Source: UMGS1519 sp963621885 (GTDB lineage Bacteria; Actinomycetota; Coriobacteriia; Coriobacteriales; Eggerthellaceae). From it: a DNA stretch of 25,823 bases. This document shows, piece after piece, positions 7,287 to 15,414 of this stretch (the stretch's first letter is position 1; each line of letters opens with the position of its first letter). A program made the position numbers and the translations under genes. The notes under the pieces are model-generated. The model searched no databases and was not told the DNA's origin. It worked only from the letters and a program-made list of their open reading frames with translations. The stretch lies in assembly GCA_963621885.1 (NCBI GenBank), contig CAVFFT010000005.1:1-25823 (forward strand). The letters run 5' to 3'.

Positions 7287-8192
7287 ATGGCTTCGCACAT
7301 GCCCAAAGCACAGCTTGAGCGTTGCGGACTGGGGGTCACGGGTGCATGCATGGGTCTGGTTGGCCTGCTTGTCATCACCCTCGTGGGCATGGTTGCGAGC
7401 CAGGGCCTGTCCACGTTCACGAAAGACGGCATTTCTCTTGCAGAGTTTTTCGCGAGCACGACGTGGAACCCCGACAATGTCGGAGCAGATGGGCGCCCCC
7501 TTGTGGGCGCCCTGCCCATGATATGCGGCTCGTTCGCAGTCACCCTGCTCTCGACGCTGTTCGCACTTCCCATTGCTGTGGGATCGGCCATTTTCGTTGT
7601 GGAAGTGGCACCTGGATTCGGCCGGCGCGTTTTCCAACCGCTTGTCGAGCTGCTCGTGGGTATTCCCTCGGTAGTTTATGGCCTTATTGGCCTGCATGTA
7701 ATCGTGTCGCTTACGCGCTCATTTGCGGGCGGCACCGGATACGGCATTTTCTCGGGCTCGGTGGTGCTCGCCGTCATGATTCTTCCGACGGTGACCAGCC
7801 TTTCCATCGACGCCTTGGCGGCCGTGCCCAAGAGTTATCGCGAAGGTTCGTACGCGTTGGGATGCACCCGTTGGCAAACGGTGTGGCACGTGGTCCTGAA
7901 GGCCGCGCTTCCCTCGCTGATGACCGCGGTCATTCTGGGTATGACCCGCGCTTTCGGTGAAGCGCTTGCTGTTCAGATGGTGGTTGGCAACGCGGCTCAG
8001 ATGCCCACGTCGCTCTTCACGCCGGCAGCAACCCTCACCTCGATTCTTACGATGGGCATGGGCAACACCGTGACAGGCACGCTTCAGAATGACGTGCTGT
8101 GGTCGCTCGCCCTGGTCCTTCTGGCGATGAGCCTCGTGTTCATCCTCATCGTGCACCTGATTGAACGAAAGGGGGCCAAGGGCCGTGGCTGA
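7287..8192 (+). CDS. pstC: Phosphate ABC transporter permease PstC
   Basis: About 301 residues with six predicted membrane helices. Typical PstC segments are seen: the FFASTTWNPD loop, the AVGSAIFVVEVAP stretch, LLVGIPSVVYGLIGL, and the ATPase-contact EAA loop SYREGSYALGCTRWQTVWHVV, followed by GMTRAFGEALAVQMVVGN. It forms the phosphate channel with PstA. Two starts are possible: ATG 7278, only 2 bases after the pstS stop but with no room for a ribosome-binding site, and ATG 7287, which has AAGGA eight bases before it; the second is preferred. The end overlaps the likely pstA start. Confidence 0.94.
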   Translation: MASHMPKAQLERCGLGVTGACMGLVGLLVITLVGMVASQGLSTFTKDGISLAEFFASTTWNPDNVGADGRPLVGALPMICGSFAVTLLSTLFALPIAVGSAIFVVEVAPGFGRRVFQPLVELLVGIPSVVYGLIGLHVIVSLTRSFAGGTGYGIFSGSVVLAVMILPTVTSLSIDALAAVPKSYREGSYALGCTRWQTVWHVVLKAALPSLMTAVILGMTRAFGEALAVQMVVGNAAQMPTSLFTPAATLTSILTMGMGNTVTGTLQNDVLWSLALVLLAMSLVFILIVHLIERKGAKGRG

Positions 8193-9108
8193 TAGTCCTA
8201 TGGTGGATGAACAGTACATGCGTCGCCTCAACCGGCAGAATTCCGTGGCGACCGCGGTGGTGACCGCCATTGTCGCGCTCGTTATCGCCTTGCTGGTTGC
8301 CATCGTCGTCTACATCCTCGTGTCGGGCGCAGGCAAGCTCTTCGATATCAGCTTCCTCACTTCGGCGCCTGAGTCGCTGAAGGCGGGCGGCGGTATCGGC
8401 CCCGAGCTGTTCAATTCGTTCTACCTGCTTGTTATCACGCTGATCATTTCGGTGCCGATTTCCATGGGAGCCGCAATTTTCCTGGCGGAATACGCACCGG
8501 ATAACGCCTTAACCGCGATTGCGAAGACGGTCATCGAAACGCTTTCGAGTCTGCCGTCCATCGTCGTCGGCCTGTTCGGCCTTTTGCTGTTCGTGCAGCA
8601 TTTCGGCTGGGGCTACTCGATCATTTCGGGCGCGTTGGCGTTGACCCTGTTCAACATCCCCATCCTGGTGCGCACTATCCAGCAGGCGCTGGAGAACGTG
8701 CCGCGCAGCCAGCGTGATGCCGGCCTCGCGCTGGGACTCACGCGCTGGGAAACGACGATGCATGTGCTGATTCCCGCGGCGATGCCGGCCATCGTCACCG
8801 GCATCGTGCTTTCGGCAGGACGCATCTTCGGCGAAGCGGCGGCCCTTATCTACACGGCTGGCTTGACCGCTCCCGCGCTTGACTTCACCTGCTTCGATTT
8901 CACGAGCGCATCGTGCCCGTGGAACATTTTTAGGCCCGCTGAAACGCTCGCGGTACACATTTGGAAGATCAATTCTGAAGGCCTCGTACCCGACCTTGAA
9001 GCCGTTTCTGACGGCACGGCGGCTGTGCTTATCGTGCTCATCCTGGCATTCAATGTGCTTGCCCGCTGGGCCGGTAAAGCTCTCGGAAGGAGACTGACGG
9101 CAGAATGA
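8185..9108 (+). CDS. pstA: Phosphate ABC transporter permease PstA
   Basis: About 307 residues, the second channel subunit. It shows GGIGPELFNSFYLLVITL, the PISMGAAIFLAEYAP helix, ETLSSLPSIVVGLFGLLLF, the EAA loop SQRDAGLALGLTRWETTMHV and GRIFGEAAALIYTAG, all typical of PstA. GTG 8185 overlaps the pstC stop by 8 bases and has an AAAGGGGG run 9 bases upstream; ATG 8200 is an alternative. Its stop overlaps the next ATG as ATGA, giving tight coupling of subunit synthesis. Confidence 0.94.
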   Translation: MADSPMVDEQYMRRLNRQNSVATAVVTAIVALVIALLVAIVVYILVSGAGKLFDISFLTSAPESLKAGGGIGPELFNSFYLLVITLIISVPISMGAAIFLAEYAPDNALTAIAKTVIETLSSLPSIVVGLFGLLLFVQHFGWGYSIISGALALTLFNIPILVRTIQQALENVPRSQRDAGLALGLTRWETTMHVLIPAAMPAIVTGIVLSAGRIFGEAAALIYTAGLTAPALDFTCFDFTSASCPWNIFRPAETLAVHIWKINSEGLVPDLEAVSDGTAAVLIVLILAFNVLARWAGKALGRRLTAE

Positions 9109-9992
9109 GTGAGACACTTACTGCTAAACCCCCTGTTGATGTCACTGCCGACATTGTGCTCGACAACGTGCTTGGCGCCATGGCCGACACCATTGTCGCT
9201 TCGGCGGCCGACTCGGCTGACGACCCCGCGACCAATCCCGCCACGCTTTTCACGCGGGATCTGACCGTGACCTACGGTTCGAAAGAGGCCCTGCATCCCA
9301 CCTCGCTCGATTTCGCGGAGGGCACCTGCACGGCGCTCATTGGCCCTTCCGGCTGCGGCAAGTCGACGTTCCTGCGCTGCCTCAACCTGATGAACCGCGA
9401 GATTCCCAAGTGCCGCATTGGCGGCGAGGTGTGGTTTAACGGGCGCGACATCAACCATGGGCGCCTGGACCTGTTCGGCCTGCGTCAGGACATCGGCATG
9501 GTGTTCCAGCAGCCCACGCCGTTCCGCAAGTCCATCCGCGAGAACGTGCTTTTCGCCCCGAAGCGTCACGGCGTATCGGACACGAGCACGCTGAACGCGC
9601 TTCTCGAAATGTCGCTGCGCGGCGCGGGCCTTTGGGATGAAGTGAAGGACAAGCTCGGTCAGTCGGCGCTGGCTCTTTCGGGTGGCCAGCAGCAGCGTCT
9701 GTGCATCGCTCGTACCCTGGCGGTGCACCCCAAGGTCGTCCTGCTTGACGAGCCCTGCTCGGCACTCGACCCCATTTCGACGGCAGCCGTGGAGAACACC
9801 ATCCGTTCGATGGTCGACACCGGCATCTGCGTGATCATCGTGACCCACAACATGGAGCAGGCAACGCGCGTCTCTGATAACTGCGCCTTCTTCTACCTGG
9901 GTGACATGGTGGAATGGGGAACGACGGATCAGATTTTCAACGCGCCGCGCACCAAGCGCCTTGGTGACTATCTGGCGGGAAGGTTCAGCTAG
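9105..9992 (+). CDS. pstB: Phosphate ABC transporter ATPase PstB, first copy
   Basis: 295 residues. The ABC core begins near residue 48: Walker A GPSGCGKST (80-88), Q-loop VFQQPTPF, signature LSGGQQQRLCIARTLAV, Walker B VVLLDEPCSALD and switch VTHNMEQA; CAFFYLGDMVE is a PstB hallmark. A 47-residue Ala/Asp-rich N-terminal extension precedes the core and is absent from the second copy. AAGGAG lies upstream and the ATG overlaps the pstA stop by four bases. The linker TPFRKSIRENVLFAPKRHG differs from the second copy, so the two are diverged paralogues and not a recent duplication. They may form a heterodimer or two alternative ATPases. Confidence 0.94.
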   Translation: MSETLTAKPPVDVTADIVLDNVLGAMADTIVASAADSADDPATNPATLFTRDLTVTYGSKEALHPTSLDFAEGTCTALIGPSGCGKSTFLRCLNLMNREIPKCRIGGEVWFNGRDINHGRLDLFGLRQDIGMVFQQPTPFRKSIRENVLFAPKRHGVSDTSTLNALLEMSLRGAGLWDEVKDKLGQSALALSGGQQQRLCIARTLAVHPKVVLLDEPCSALDPISTAAVENTIRSMVDTGICVIIVTHNMEQATRVSDNCAFFYLGDMVEWGTTDQIFNAPRTKRLGDYLAGRFS

Positions 9993-9993
9993 G

Positions 9994-10776
9994 ATGGCGG
10001 AAATCGCAACACAGAACGAGATACTTGCGAAGCCGAAGATCGCGATCAACGACCTGCATCTTTGGTATGGCGAATTCAAAGCGCTGAAGGGCATTACGCT
10101 TGATATCCCGGAGCGCAAGGTCACGGCTTTCATCGGGCCTTCCGGTTGCGGCAAGTCGACGCTTCTGCGCACCTTCAACCGCATGAATGACCTGGTGGAG
10201 GGCGTGCGTCATCGGGGAACCGTCACGCTCGACGGCGAGGACATTTTCTCGCTTGATCCCTGCCTGCTCCGCTTGCGCGTGGGCATGGTGTTCCAGCAGC
10301 CGAATCCGTTTCCGCTTTCCATTTACGACAACGTCGCCTATGGACCGCGTCGGCATGGCCAGCGCTCGCGAGCGGATCTTGACGAGGCGGTCGAGAAGGC
10401 CCTGACCCGTGCCGGCCTGTGGGACGAGGTTAAGGACGAGCTCGATAAGCCGGGTCTCAGCCTGTCGGGTGGTCAGCAGCAGCGCCTGTGCATTGCGCGC
10501 GCCTGTGCGCTTTCGCCCGAAGTGATTCTGATGGACGAGCCGACGTCGGCGCTCGACCCGATTTCGACGAAGCTTATCGAAGAGCTGATGCAGGAGCTGT
10601 CGAAGGATTACACCGTTGTGGTTGTGACCCATAACATGCAGCAGGCCTCCCGCGTGTCTGACAAGTGCGCGTTCTTCTACTTGGGCGACCTGGTGGAAGC
10701 GGGTCCGACGAATGACCTGTTCACGCATCCGTGCAAGACGCAGACCGCCGACTACCTCGCAGGCAGGTTCGGCTAG
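9994..10776 (+). CDS. pstB: Phosphate ABC transporter ATPase PstB, second copy
   Basis: 260 residues, the usual PstB length. Walker A GPSGCGKST (48-56), NRMNDLV, Q-loop VFQQPNPFPLSIYDNVAYGPR, signature LSGGQQQRLCIARACAL, Walker B VILMDEPTSALD and VTHNMQQA are all intact and closer to the textbook PstB than those of the first copy. The ATG lies one base after the first copy's stop, with GGGAAGG about 11 bases upstream. It is the last gene of the operon; no phoU or pho two-component system follows in this window. The 3' end of the gene is partly duplicated just downstream. Confidence 0.95.
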   Translation: MAEIATQNEILAKPKIAINDLHLWYGEFKALKGITLDIPERKVTAFIGPSGCGKSTLLRTFNRMNDLVEGVRHRGTVTLDGEDIFSLDPCLLRLRVGMVFQQPNPFPLSIYDNVAYGPRRHGQRSRADLDEAVEKALTRAGLWDEVKDELDKPGLSLSGGQQQRLCIARACALSPEVILMDEPTSALDPISTKLIEELMQELSKDYTVVVVTHNMQQASRVSDKCAFFYLGDLVEAGPTNDLFTHPCKTQTADYLAGRFG

Positions 10777-10820
10777 GCCGAAAGCTGGCATGCCAGACTA
10801 GGCAGGTTCGGCTAGGCCGA
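10761..10820. repeat. 21-bp exact direct repeat spanning the pstB2 stop
   Basis: The last bases of pstB2, including its TAG and the next GCCGA (10761-10781), recur exactly at 10800-10820. The unit is 39 bp, suggesting a local tandem duplication of the gene end followed by drift of the part in between. Confidence 0.85.
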
Positions 10821-10843
10821 GCATCTCCCTAATCGGAATTGCA

Positions 10844-10884
10844 AAGCGCCCATTACGCAAGCGTAGTGGGCGCTTCTTTTGTTT
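10844..10884 (+). terminator. Rho-independent terminator of the pst operon
   Basis: Left arm 10844-10858 and right arm 10861-10875 form a stem of about 14 bp with one G-U pair and a CAAG tetraloop, followed by CTTTTGTTT. It lies between the convergent pst and nad operons. The opposite strand has no comparable T-run, so it mainly serves the plus strand. Confidence 0.9.
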
Positions 10885-10932
10885 GGGGCAGGGACGCCGG
10901 GCGGTTCCCTGGCATGACCTTGTCAACAGGCT

Positions 10933-11598
10933 CTAAAGAACCAGCTCGCTTTCGTAGGGGAAGACTTCGGCGAGATAGCCCTGCTCCCGCAGCGCCGCTT
11001 CGATTTCATCAAGCGCCTCTTCGGAATCCGCCGCGATATGGTGGAAATGGTAGCCGGAGGTGACCAGCATCAGCGGCGTCGATTTTCCCGACTGGATGTC
11101 GTCGATATAGCGCCGTACGTCGCGCCGGCTCGCGATATTCAGCATTGCCGACATCTTGCCGTAGACGCGGTGGTTCACGGCGACATCGACGACCTCGCCG
11201 CCCAGATCCACGATGATCGTGAGCTCGTTTTCGGTCTCTTCGACACTGTGATGGCACTTCAGCACGCGCATGCGTCGATGGGGGAACGAGAGCAGATAGC
11301 CGCGATTGGTGGACACGATGGGGAAGCCTTCGGTCCGCAGAAGCGCGATGTCATTCACGATGACCTGACGGCTCACTTCGGCGAGTTTCCCCAGCTTATC
11401 GCCGGAAAGGGGAGCGTCGGACTCGCGCAAGAGCGAGAGAATCTGGCGCCGCCGCTCGGTGCCGTTCGGACGTCCCGCCTGCGGGGATGCCGCGTTTTCA
11501 GAGGACGGGGGAACCGCCTGATCTGCGGCAAGTTCTCCGCGATCCGCGGATGATTGTGCCATCGCATCCTCGCTTCCGTCTGCGCGCGTTTCTGTCAT
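10933..11598 (-). CDS. niaR: NiaR-type transcriptional repressor of NAD biosynthesis (HTH_11 + 3H domain)
   Basis: About 221 residues. After a disordered N-terminus comes a winged helix (RRRQILSLLRESDAPLSGDKL, then VSRQVIVNDIALLR and VSTNRGYLL) and then the 3H domain with its conserved histidines in KCHHSVEETE, VNHRVYG and GYHFHHIAAD. In this family the 3H domain senses nicotinic acid and the protein represses NAD-synthesis genes. It is the last gene of nadA-nadB-nadC-niaR, which suggests autoregulation through the nadA promoter. Starts are unclear: ATG 11616 would overlap the nadC stop but has no ribosome-binding site, ATG 11598 has GAG ten bases upstream, and ATG 11562 has GCGAGG five bases upstream. 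The DNA-binding domain is complete in all cases. Confidence 0.88.
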   Translation of the reverse strand: MTETRADGSEDAMAQSSADRGELAADQAVPPSSENAASPQAGRPNGTERRRQILSLLRESDAPLSGDKLGKLAEVSRQVIVNDIALLRTEGFPIVSTNRGYLLSFPHRRMRVLKCHHSVEETENELTIIVDLGGEVVDVAVNHRVYGKMSAMLNIASRRDVRRYIDDIQSGKSTPLMLVTSGYHFHHIAADSEEALDEIEAALREQGYLAEVFPYESELVL

Positions 11599-11605
11599 CA
11601 ATATC

Positions 11606-12466
11606 TTACTCGGCATCGAGAATCGTGAGGTGCTTGAGGCTCAAATCCAGGATAGGAGCAGAATGCGTGAGCGCACCGCACGAGACGTAATCGATTCCCA
11701 GGTCGGCCATGCCGCGGACGTTTTCGGCGGTGATGTTACCCGAACATTCCGTTATCGCGCGGCCGTCGATAAGCTTGACGGCGGCAGCCATGTCCTCGTG
11801 GCTCATGTTGTCGAGCATGATGATGTCGGCTCCCGCATCGAGGGCTTCCTGCACCATGTCGAGATTCTCAACCTCGACCTCGATCTTCAAGACGAAGGGC
11901 GCCCGCTTGCGCGCCGCGGCAACAGCCTGGGCGATGCCGCCCGCCGCGTCGATATGGTTGTCTTTCAGCATTACACCGCCGGTGAGGTTGTAGCGGTGGT
12001 TCTGCGCGCCGCCAACGAGCACGGCCTCTTTCTCGAAGATGCGCATGTTCGGTGTCGTTTTGCGGGTGTCGACCAGCGTGGTGTGGCAGCCTTCAAGCGC
12101 CTTGACGATGCCGCGCGTGTAGGTCGCGATGCCGCTCATGCGCTGCAGGTAGTTCAGCGCCGTGCGTTCGCCCGAAAGCAGTGCGCGCACATCGCCTTCA
12201 ATTGTGCCGAGAAGCTCGCCCTTGGAAACCTCGTCGCCATCCTTCACATTGAATGCGCAGGTCATCTGGGGGTCGAGGTAGTTGAAGACGTAGGCGAACA
12301 CATCGAGGCCCGCGATGACGCCATCCTGCTTGGCGATAAGCTGCACACGGGCGGGACGCGGCTTGGGCGCGACGGAAAGCGTGCTTACGTCCTCGCCGTT
12401 GAGGTCCTCGCGCAGGGCCTGTTCAATAAGGGGCGCGGCATGAAGTTTCAAGCTGATGGGATCCAT
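11606..12466 (-). CDS. nadC: Nicotinate-nucleotide pyrophosphorylase (quinolinate phosphoribosyltransferase)
   Basis: 286 residues, the normal length. It converts quinolinate and PRPP to nicotinate mononucleotide, the third step of de novo NAD synthesis. The family motifs are intact: ALREDLNGEDVST near the N-terminus, AERTALNYLQ-type RTALNYLQRMSGIAT, DTRKTTPNMRIFEKEAV, GGAQNHRYNL, KIEVEVENL, IMLDNMS and CSGNITAENV, covering PRPP- and quinolinate-binding residues. AAAGGA lies 8 bases before the ATG. It follows nadB after a 97-bp gap and its end meets niaR. Confidence 0.96.
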   Translation of the reverse strand: MDPISLKLHAAPLIEQALREDLNGEDVSTLSVAPKPRPARVQLIAKQDGVIAGLDVFAYVFNYLDPQMTCAFNVKDGDEVSKGELLGTIEGDVRALLSGERTALNYLQRMSGIATYTRGIVKALEGCHTTLVDTRKTTPNMRIFEKEAVLVGGAQNHRYNLTGGVMLKDNHIDAAGGIAQAVAAARKRAPFVLKIEVEVENLDMVQEALDAGADIIMLDNMSHEDMAAAVKLIDGRAITECSGNITAENVRGMADLGIDYVSCGALTHSAPILDLSLKHLTILDAE

Positions 12467-12563
12467 GGGTTCGTTCCTTTCGGCGGGTCTTGTTGTTTGG
12501 TATCGGCGTCTTGTGTCGCTGCGCTTGTGAGCGCTTTCTCGTTCAGCGCACTCTCAGGCGCGT

Positions 12564-14183
12564 TTAGTTGCTGGCGAAGGGGTCGGTTAGCGCGCTGTCG
12601 GCTGCCTGTGCCTGCGCGGCGATGGCATGCGTTTCGGTGTCGGAGCCGTCGGGGCTGTCCGATCCTACTGGCGATTGCGGGTCGTAGTCTACCGGACCAT
12701 TGCCCAATGCGACAGCGCATGCCGGCTTTCCGGCTTGTTCGCGCGCGATGACATCGGCGGCACGCGCGCCCCATATGAGACTTTCGAGCAGGCTGTTCGA
12801 CGCGAGGCGATTGGCGCCATGCACGCCGTTGCAGCTCGTTTCGCCTACGGCATACAGGTGCGGCATTGTGGTCGCTGAGTTCTTGTCCACGTGGATGCCG
12901 CCCATGAAGTAATGCTGCGCGGGCACCACGGGAATGGGCTCCTTTGTGATGTCGTGGCCTTCCGCCAGGCATTCCTCGTAGATATGCGGGAAGCGCTTGC
13001 GAATCTCGTCGGGCGCCATGCGCTCGAAAGAGAGAAGCACGTAATCCGTGCCGTCCTTTTCCATCTGCTTATGGATGGCGCGGGAGACGGTGTCGCGCGG
13101 CTGGAGCTCGTCGGTGAAGCGCTGGCCGTTCTTGTCGAGCAGAATGGCGCCTTCACCGCGGGCCGACTCGCTGATAAGGAAGCTGCGCCCCGGCTTGCCG
13201 GTGTAGAGGCTCGTGGGGTGAATCTGCACGTAATCCATGTGCTCGAGTTCAACGCCATGCTCATTGGCGACGCGGCATCCGTCGGCGGTGAGCAGGGGAA
13301 AGTTGGTCGAATGGACGTATAAGCCGCCAATGCCGCCTGTGGCCAGTACCACATCGGTGGCGCGGATTTCGAACTCGCGATGGTCGGGGCCAAAGCAGAC
13401 GATGCCTTCGCAGTTTCCCGCGGCATCCTCGAGGATATCGGTCATCGTCGTGTGCTCCATGATGCGTACATTGGGAAGGGTGCGCACATCGCGCTGCAAG
13501 ACCGTGGTGATCTCGCGTCCGGTGATGTCATCGTGGTAGCAGATGCGCGGACGCGAATGGGCGCCTTCGCGCGTGTAGGCGAGCTCGCCAGCCTCATCCA
13601 GCGCGAAACGCACGCCGCGTTCCTGCAGCTCATTGATGACATCGCGGCTCGAGCGAATCATGATGTCGACGCTTTCGCCCCGGTTTTCGTAATGGCCGGC
13701 GCGCATTGTGTCGTGGTAGAAGGCGTCGTAGTCGTCATCGTCGTGTAGGACGCAAATGCCGCCCTGCGCGAGCATGGAGTCGCAGGTTTCGAGGCTGCCC
13801 TTCGAAAGCATGATGACGTTGAGCTCCGGCGGCAAATGGAGCGCCGTGAAGCAGCCCGAGACGCCGCATCCCACGATGACGACATCGCATTTGAGCGCCT
13901 GTCGTTGGGGATGCCAAGGGGCAAGCACCGGCTTGGGCGCTCGTGCTTCGGCGATGGCGAGAATCTGCTCGCTTGTCACCTTGGCGGAATCGATTGCCGG
14001 TTGCGGCATCGCCTGGAAGGAGCCCGTTTCGGGACCGGGAATTACCTGGGGTGCCGGCTTGCGGGCCGGCGTCGCTTGGGGCATCGGCGCTGTTTGCGGG
14101 GTGTCAGCTGGGGTTTTCGCGACGCGAGAAGTTCGCGCGACGCGCGGCGCGTCAATGGTGGGACTGGATGTGGAAACGCTCAT
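12564..14183 (-). CDS. nadB: L-aspartate oxidase with long N-terminal extension and no C-terminal helical domain
   Basis: 539 residues. It oxidises L-aspartate to iminoaspartate with FAD, supplying NadA. The FAD domain starts only at residue 99 (DVVIVGCGVSG). Catalytic positions known from the E. coli enzyme are present: Glu206 in TREGAHS (separates aspartate oxidases from fumarate reductases), His322 in IHPTSL, Arg363 in RDTVSRAI, His424 in PAQHYFMGGI and Arg459 in GANRLASNSLLE. The first 98 residues are a Pro/Ala/Thr-rich extension unlike ordinary NadB. After Arg459 only 80 residues remain and the last 45 are low-complexity, so the usual C-terminal helix bundle is missing. GAGG lies eight bases before ATG 14183; ATG codons at residues 34 and 59 could give shorter forms. 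Confidence 0.93.
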   Translation of the reverse strand: MSVSTSSPTIDAPRVARTSRVAKTPADTPQTAPMPQATPARKPAPQVIPGPETGSFQAMPQPAIDSAKVTSEQILAIAEARAPKPVLAPWHPQRQALKCDVVIVGCGVSGCFTALHLPPELNVIMLSKGSLETCDSMLAQGGICVLHDDDDYDAFYHDTMRAGHYENRGESVDIMIRSSRDVINELQERGVRFALDEAGELAYTREGAHSRPRICYHDDITGREITTVLQRDVRTLPNVRIMEHTTMTDILEDAAGNCEGIVCFGPDHREFEIRATDVVLATGGIGGLYVHSTNFPLLTADGCRVANEHGVELEHMDYVQIHPTSLYTGKPGRSFLISESARGEGAILLDKNGQRFTDELQPRDTVSRAIHKQMEKDGTDYVLLSFERMAPDEIRKRFPHIYEECLAEGHDITKEPIPVVPAQHYFMGGIHVDKNSATTMPHLYAVGETSCNGVHGANRLASNSLLESLIWGARAADVIAREQAGKPACAVALGNGPVDYDPQSPVGSDSPDGSDTETHAIAAQAQAADSALTDPFASN

Positions 14184-14343
14184 GGGTGTTACCTCGTTTC
14201 ACAAGGGATTGAGGATGGGGTTGAACGGCAGCTTGCATGTTGAAGTCCATTCGGAAGCGCGCGGGTAGGGGCTTGTGCGTATGGGCTTGCGAGTATTGCC
14301 CTGCGGGCCCGGTGGCGCATTCCAAATGGATTGTCGAGCGTGG

Positions 14344-15273
14344 CTAGCCTGCCGCCAGGTCGAGCATGCGCTGCAGGGCGCGGCGGGCGCCGGGTGCGAA
14401 TACGCCGGGGTCGTCCACGTTCTCCACGTTCTCTTTCAGGACCTCGTATACCTTCTGCAGGGTGATGCCCTCCATGTTTTCGCAGATAGGCGTCGTTTTC
14501 GGGAAATAGAATTTCTTCCCCGTGCCGGCATTGCGCTTCTCGAGCTCATGGATGACGCCATACACCGTGCCGATGAGGAATTCCTTGTCGTCGTGCGTGG
14601 TGGCGTAGTCGATGATGCCCGCGGTCGAACCGACGTAATCGGCGTAGTCGAGAATCCATTCGGGACATTCCGGATGGGCGAGGAAGGGCGCGCCGGGATG
14701 CTGCGCTTTCAGCTCGCGAATCTCGGCGGCGTCAATCGCCTCGTGGCGCGGGCAGAAGCCGTCGTTCAGGATGAAATTCTTTTCGGGCAAAAGCCCCGCG
14801 ATGTAGTGTCCAAGATGATGGTCGGGAATGAAGAGAATGTTCTTCTGCGGAAGACGGCTGCAAATCTTGAGCGCGTTGCTGCTGGTAACGCACACGTCCG
14901 ACCACGATTTCATTTCAGCGGTGGAATTGACGTAGCACACCACCGCGAGGTCGTCGTAGCGCGCCCGCGCGTCTTCGACCTTCTGCTTCGTCACCATGTG
15001 CGCCATGGGGCAGTCGGCCATCGGGTCGGGCATGAGCACGATCTTGTTGGGACTTAGGAGCTTCGCGCTCTCGCCCATGAAGGTGACGCCTGCGAAAACG
15101 AGCGTACGGCAATCAAGATCGGCAGCCAGTTTCGAAAGCCCGAAACTGTCGCCCACATAGTCGGCGATTTTCTGCACGTCGCCGTTCACGTAGTAGTGAC
15201 ACAAGATGACGGCGTCCGCTTCCTTTTTCAGACGCATCAACTCGTCGATATCCACGGTCTCCTCGGTAGCCAT
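14344..15273 (-). CDS. nadA: Quinolinate synthase
   Basis: 309 residues. It condenses iminoaspartate with dihydroxyacetone phosphate to quinolinate using a [4Fe-4S] cluster. The three cluster cysteines are recognisable: Cys88 in DPMADCPMAH, Cys174 in NDGFCPRHEA and Cys264 in PICENMEGITL. Other hallmarks are ILCHYYV, FAGVTFMGESAKLL, VCYVNSTAEMK, FIPDHHLGHY, HPECP and VGSTAGII. GAGGAG lies 5 bases before the ATG. It is the first gene of the operon; a 160-bp gap with no gene separates it from nadB. Confidence 0.96.
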   Translation of the reverse strand: MATEETVDIDELMRLKKEADAVILCHYYVNGDVQKIADYVGDSFGLSKLAADLDCRTLVFAGVTFMGESAKLLSPNKIVLMPDPMADCPMAHMVTKQKVEDARARYDDLAVVCYVNSTAEMKSWSDVCVTSSNALKICSRLPQKNILFIPDHHLGHYIAGLLPEKNFILNDGFCPRHEAIDAAEIRELKAQHPGAPFLAHPECPEWILDYADYVGSTAGIIDYATTHDDKEFLIGTVYGVIHELEKRNAGTGKKFYFPKTTPICENMEGITLQKVYEVLKENVENVDDPGVFAPGARRALQRMLDLAAG

Positions 15274-15314
15274 CCGATCTCCTCACTCGTGGCTCGCGAA
15301 AAAAAATTGCACTG

Positions 15315-15343
15315 AGTATGGCACCTGACAAGACAGTTGACAA
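15315..15343 (-). promoter_or_regulatory. nadA promoter with repeated putative NiaR operator
   Basis: Read on the minus strand, TTGTCA (15343-15338), a 17-base spacer and CATACT (15320-15315) form a good sigma-70-like promoter. TTGTCA recurs 12 bp further on (15331-15326), so TGACAAGA appears twice on the plus strand. The tandem sequence covers the -35 box and spacer, where a repressor would block transcription. NiaR is the natural candidate because it is encoded in the operon; the binding is inference. Confidence 0.6.
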
Positions 15344-15414
15344 GATAATAGTGTGAAACTGCCATAAAGAGTCGCAAAGGAATGCCCGCGCGATAGACTG
15401 CGCGCCTTGCTCTT

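Noticed and set aside
12564..14183. Fumarate reductase or urocanate reductase flavoprotein instead of NadB
   Set aside because: The TREGAHS glutamate and the nadA/nadC neighbours identify L-aspartate oxidase.
14184..14343. Small gene in the nadA-nadB gap
   Set aside because: No frame with a start and ribosome-binding site on either strand looks coding.
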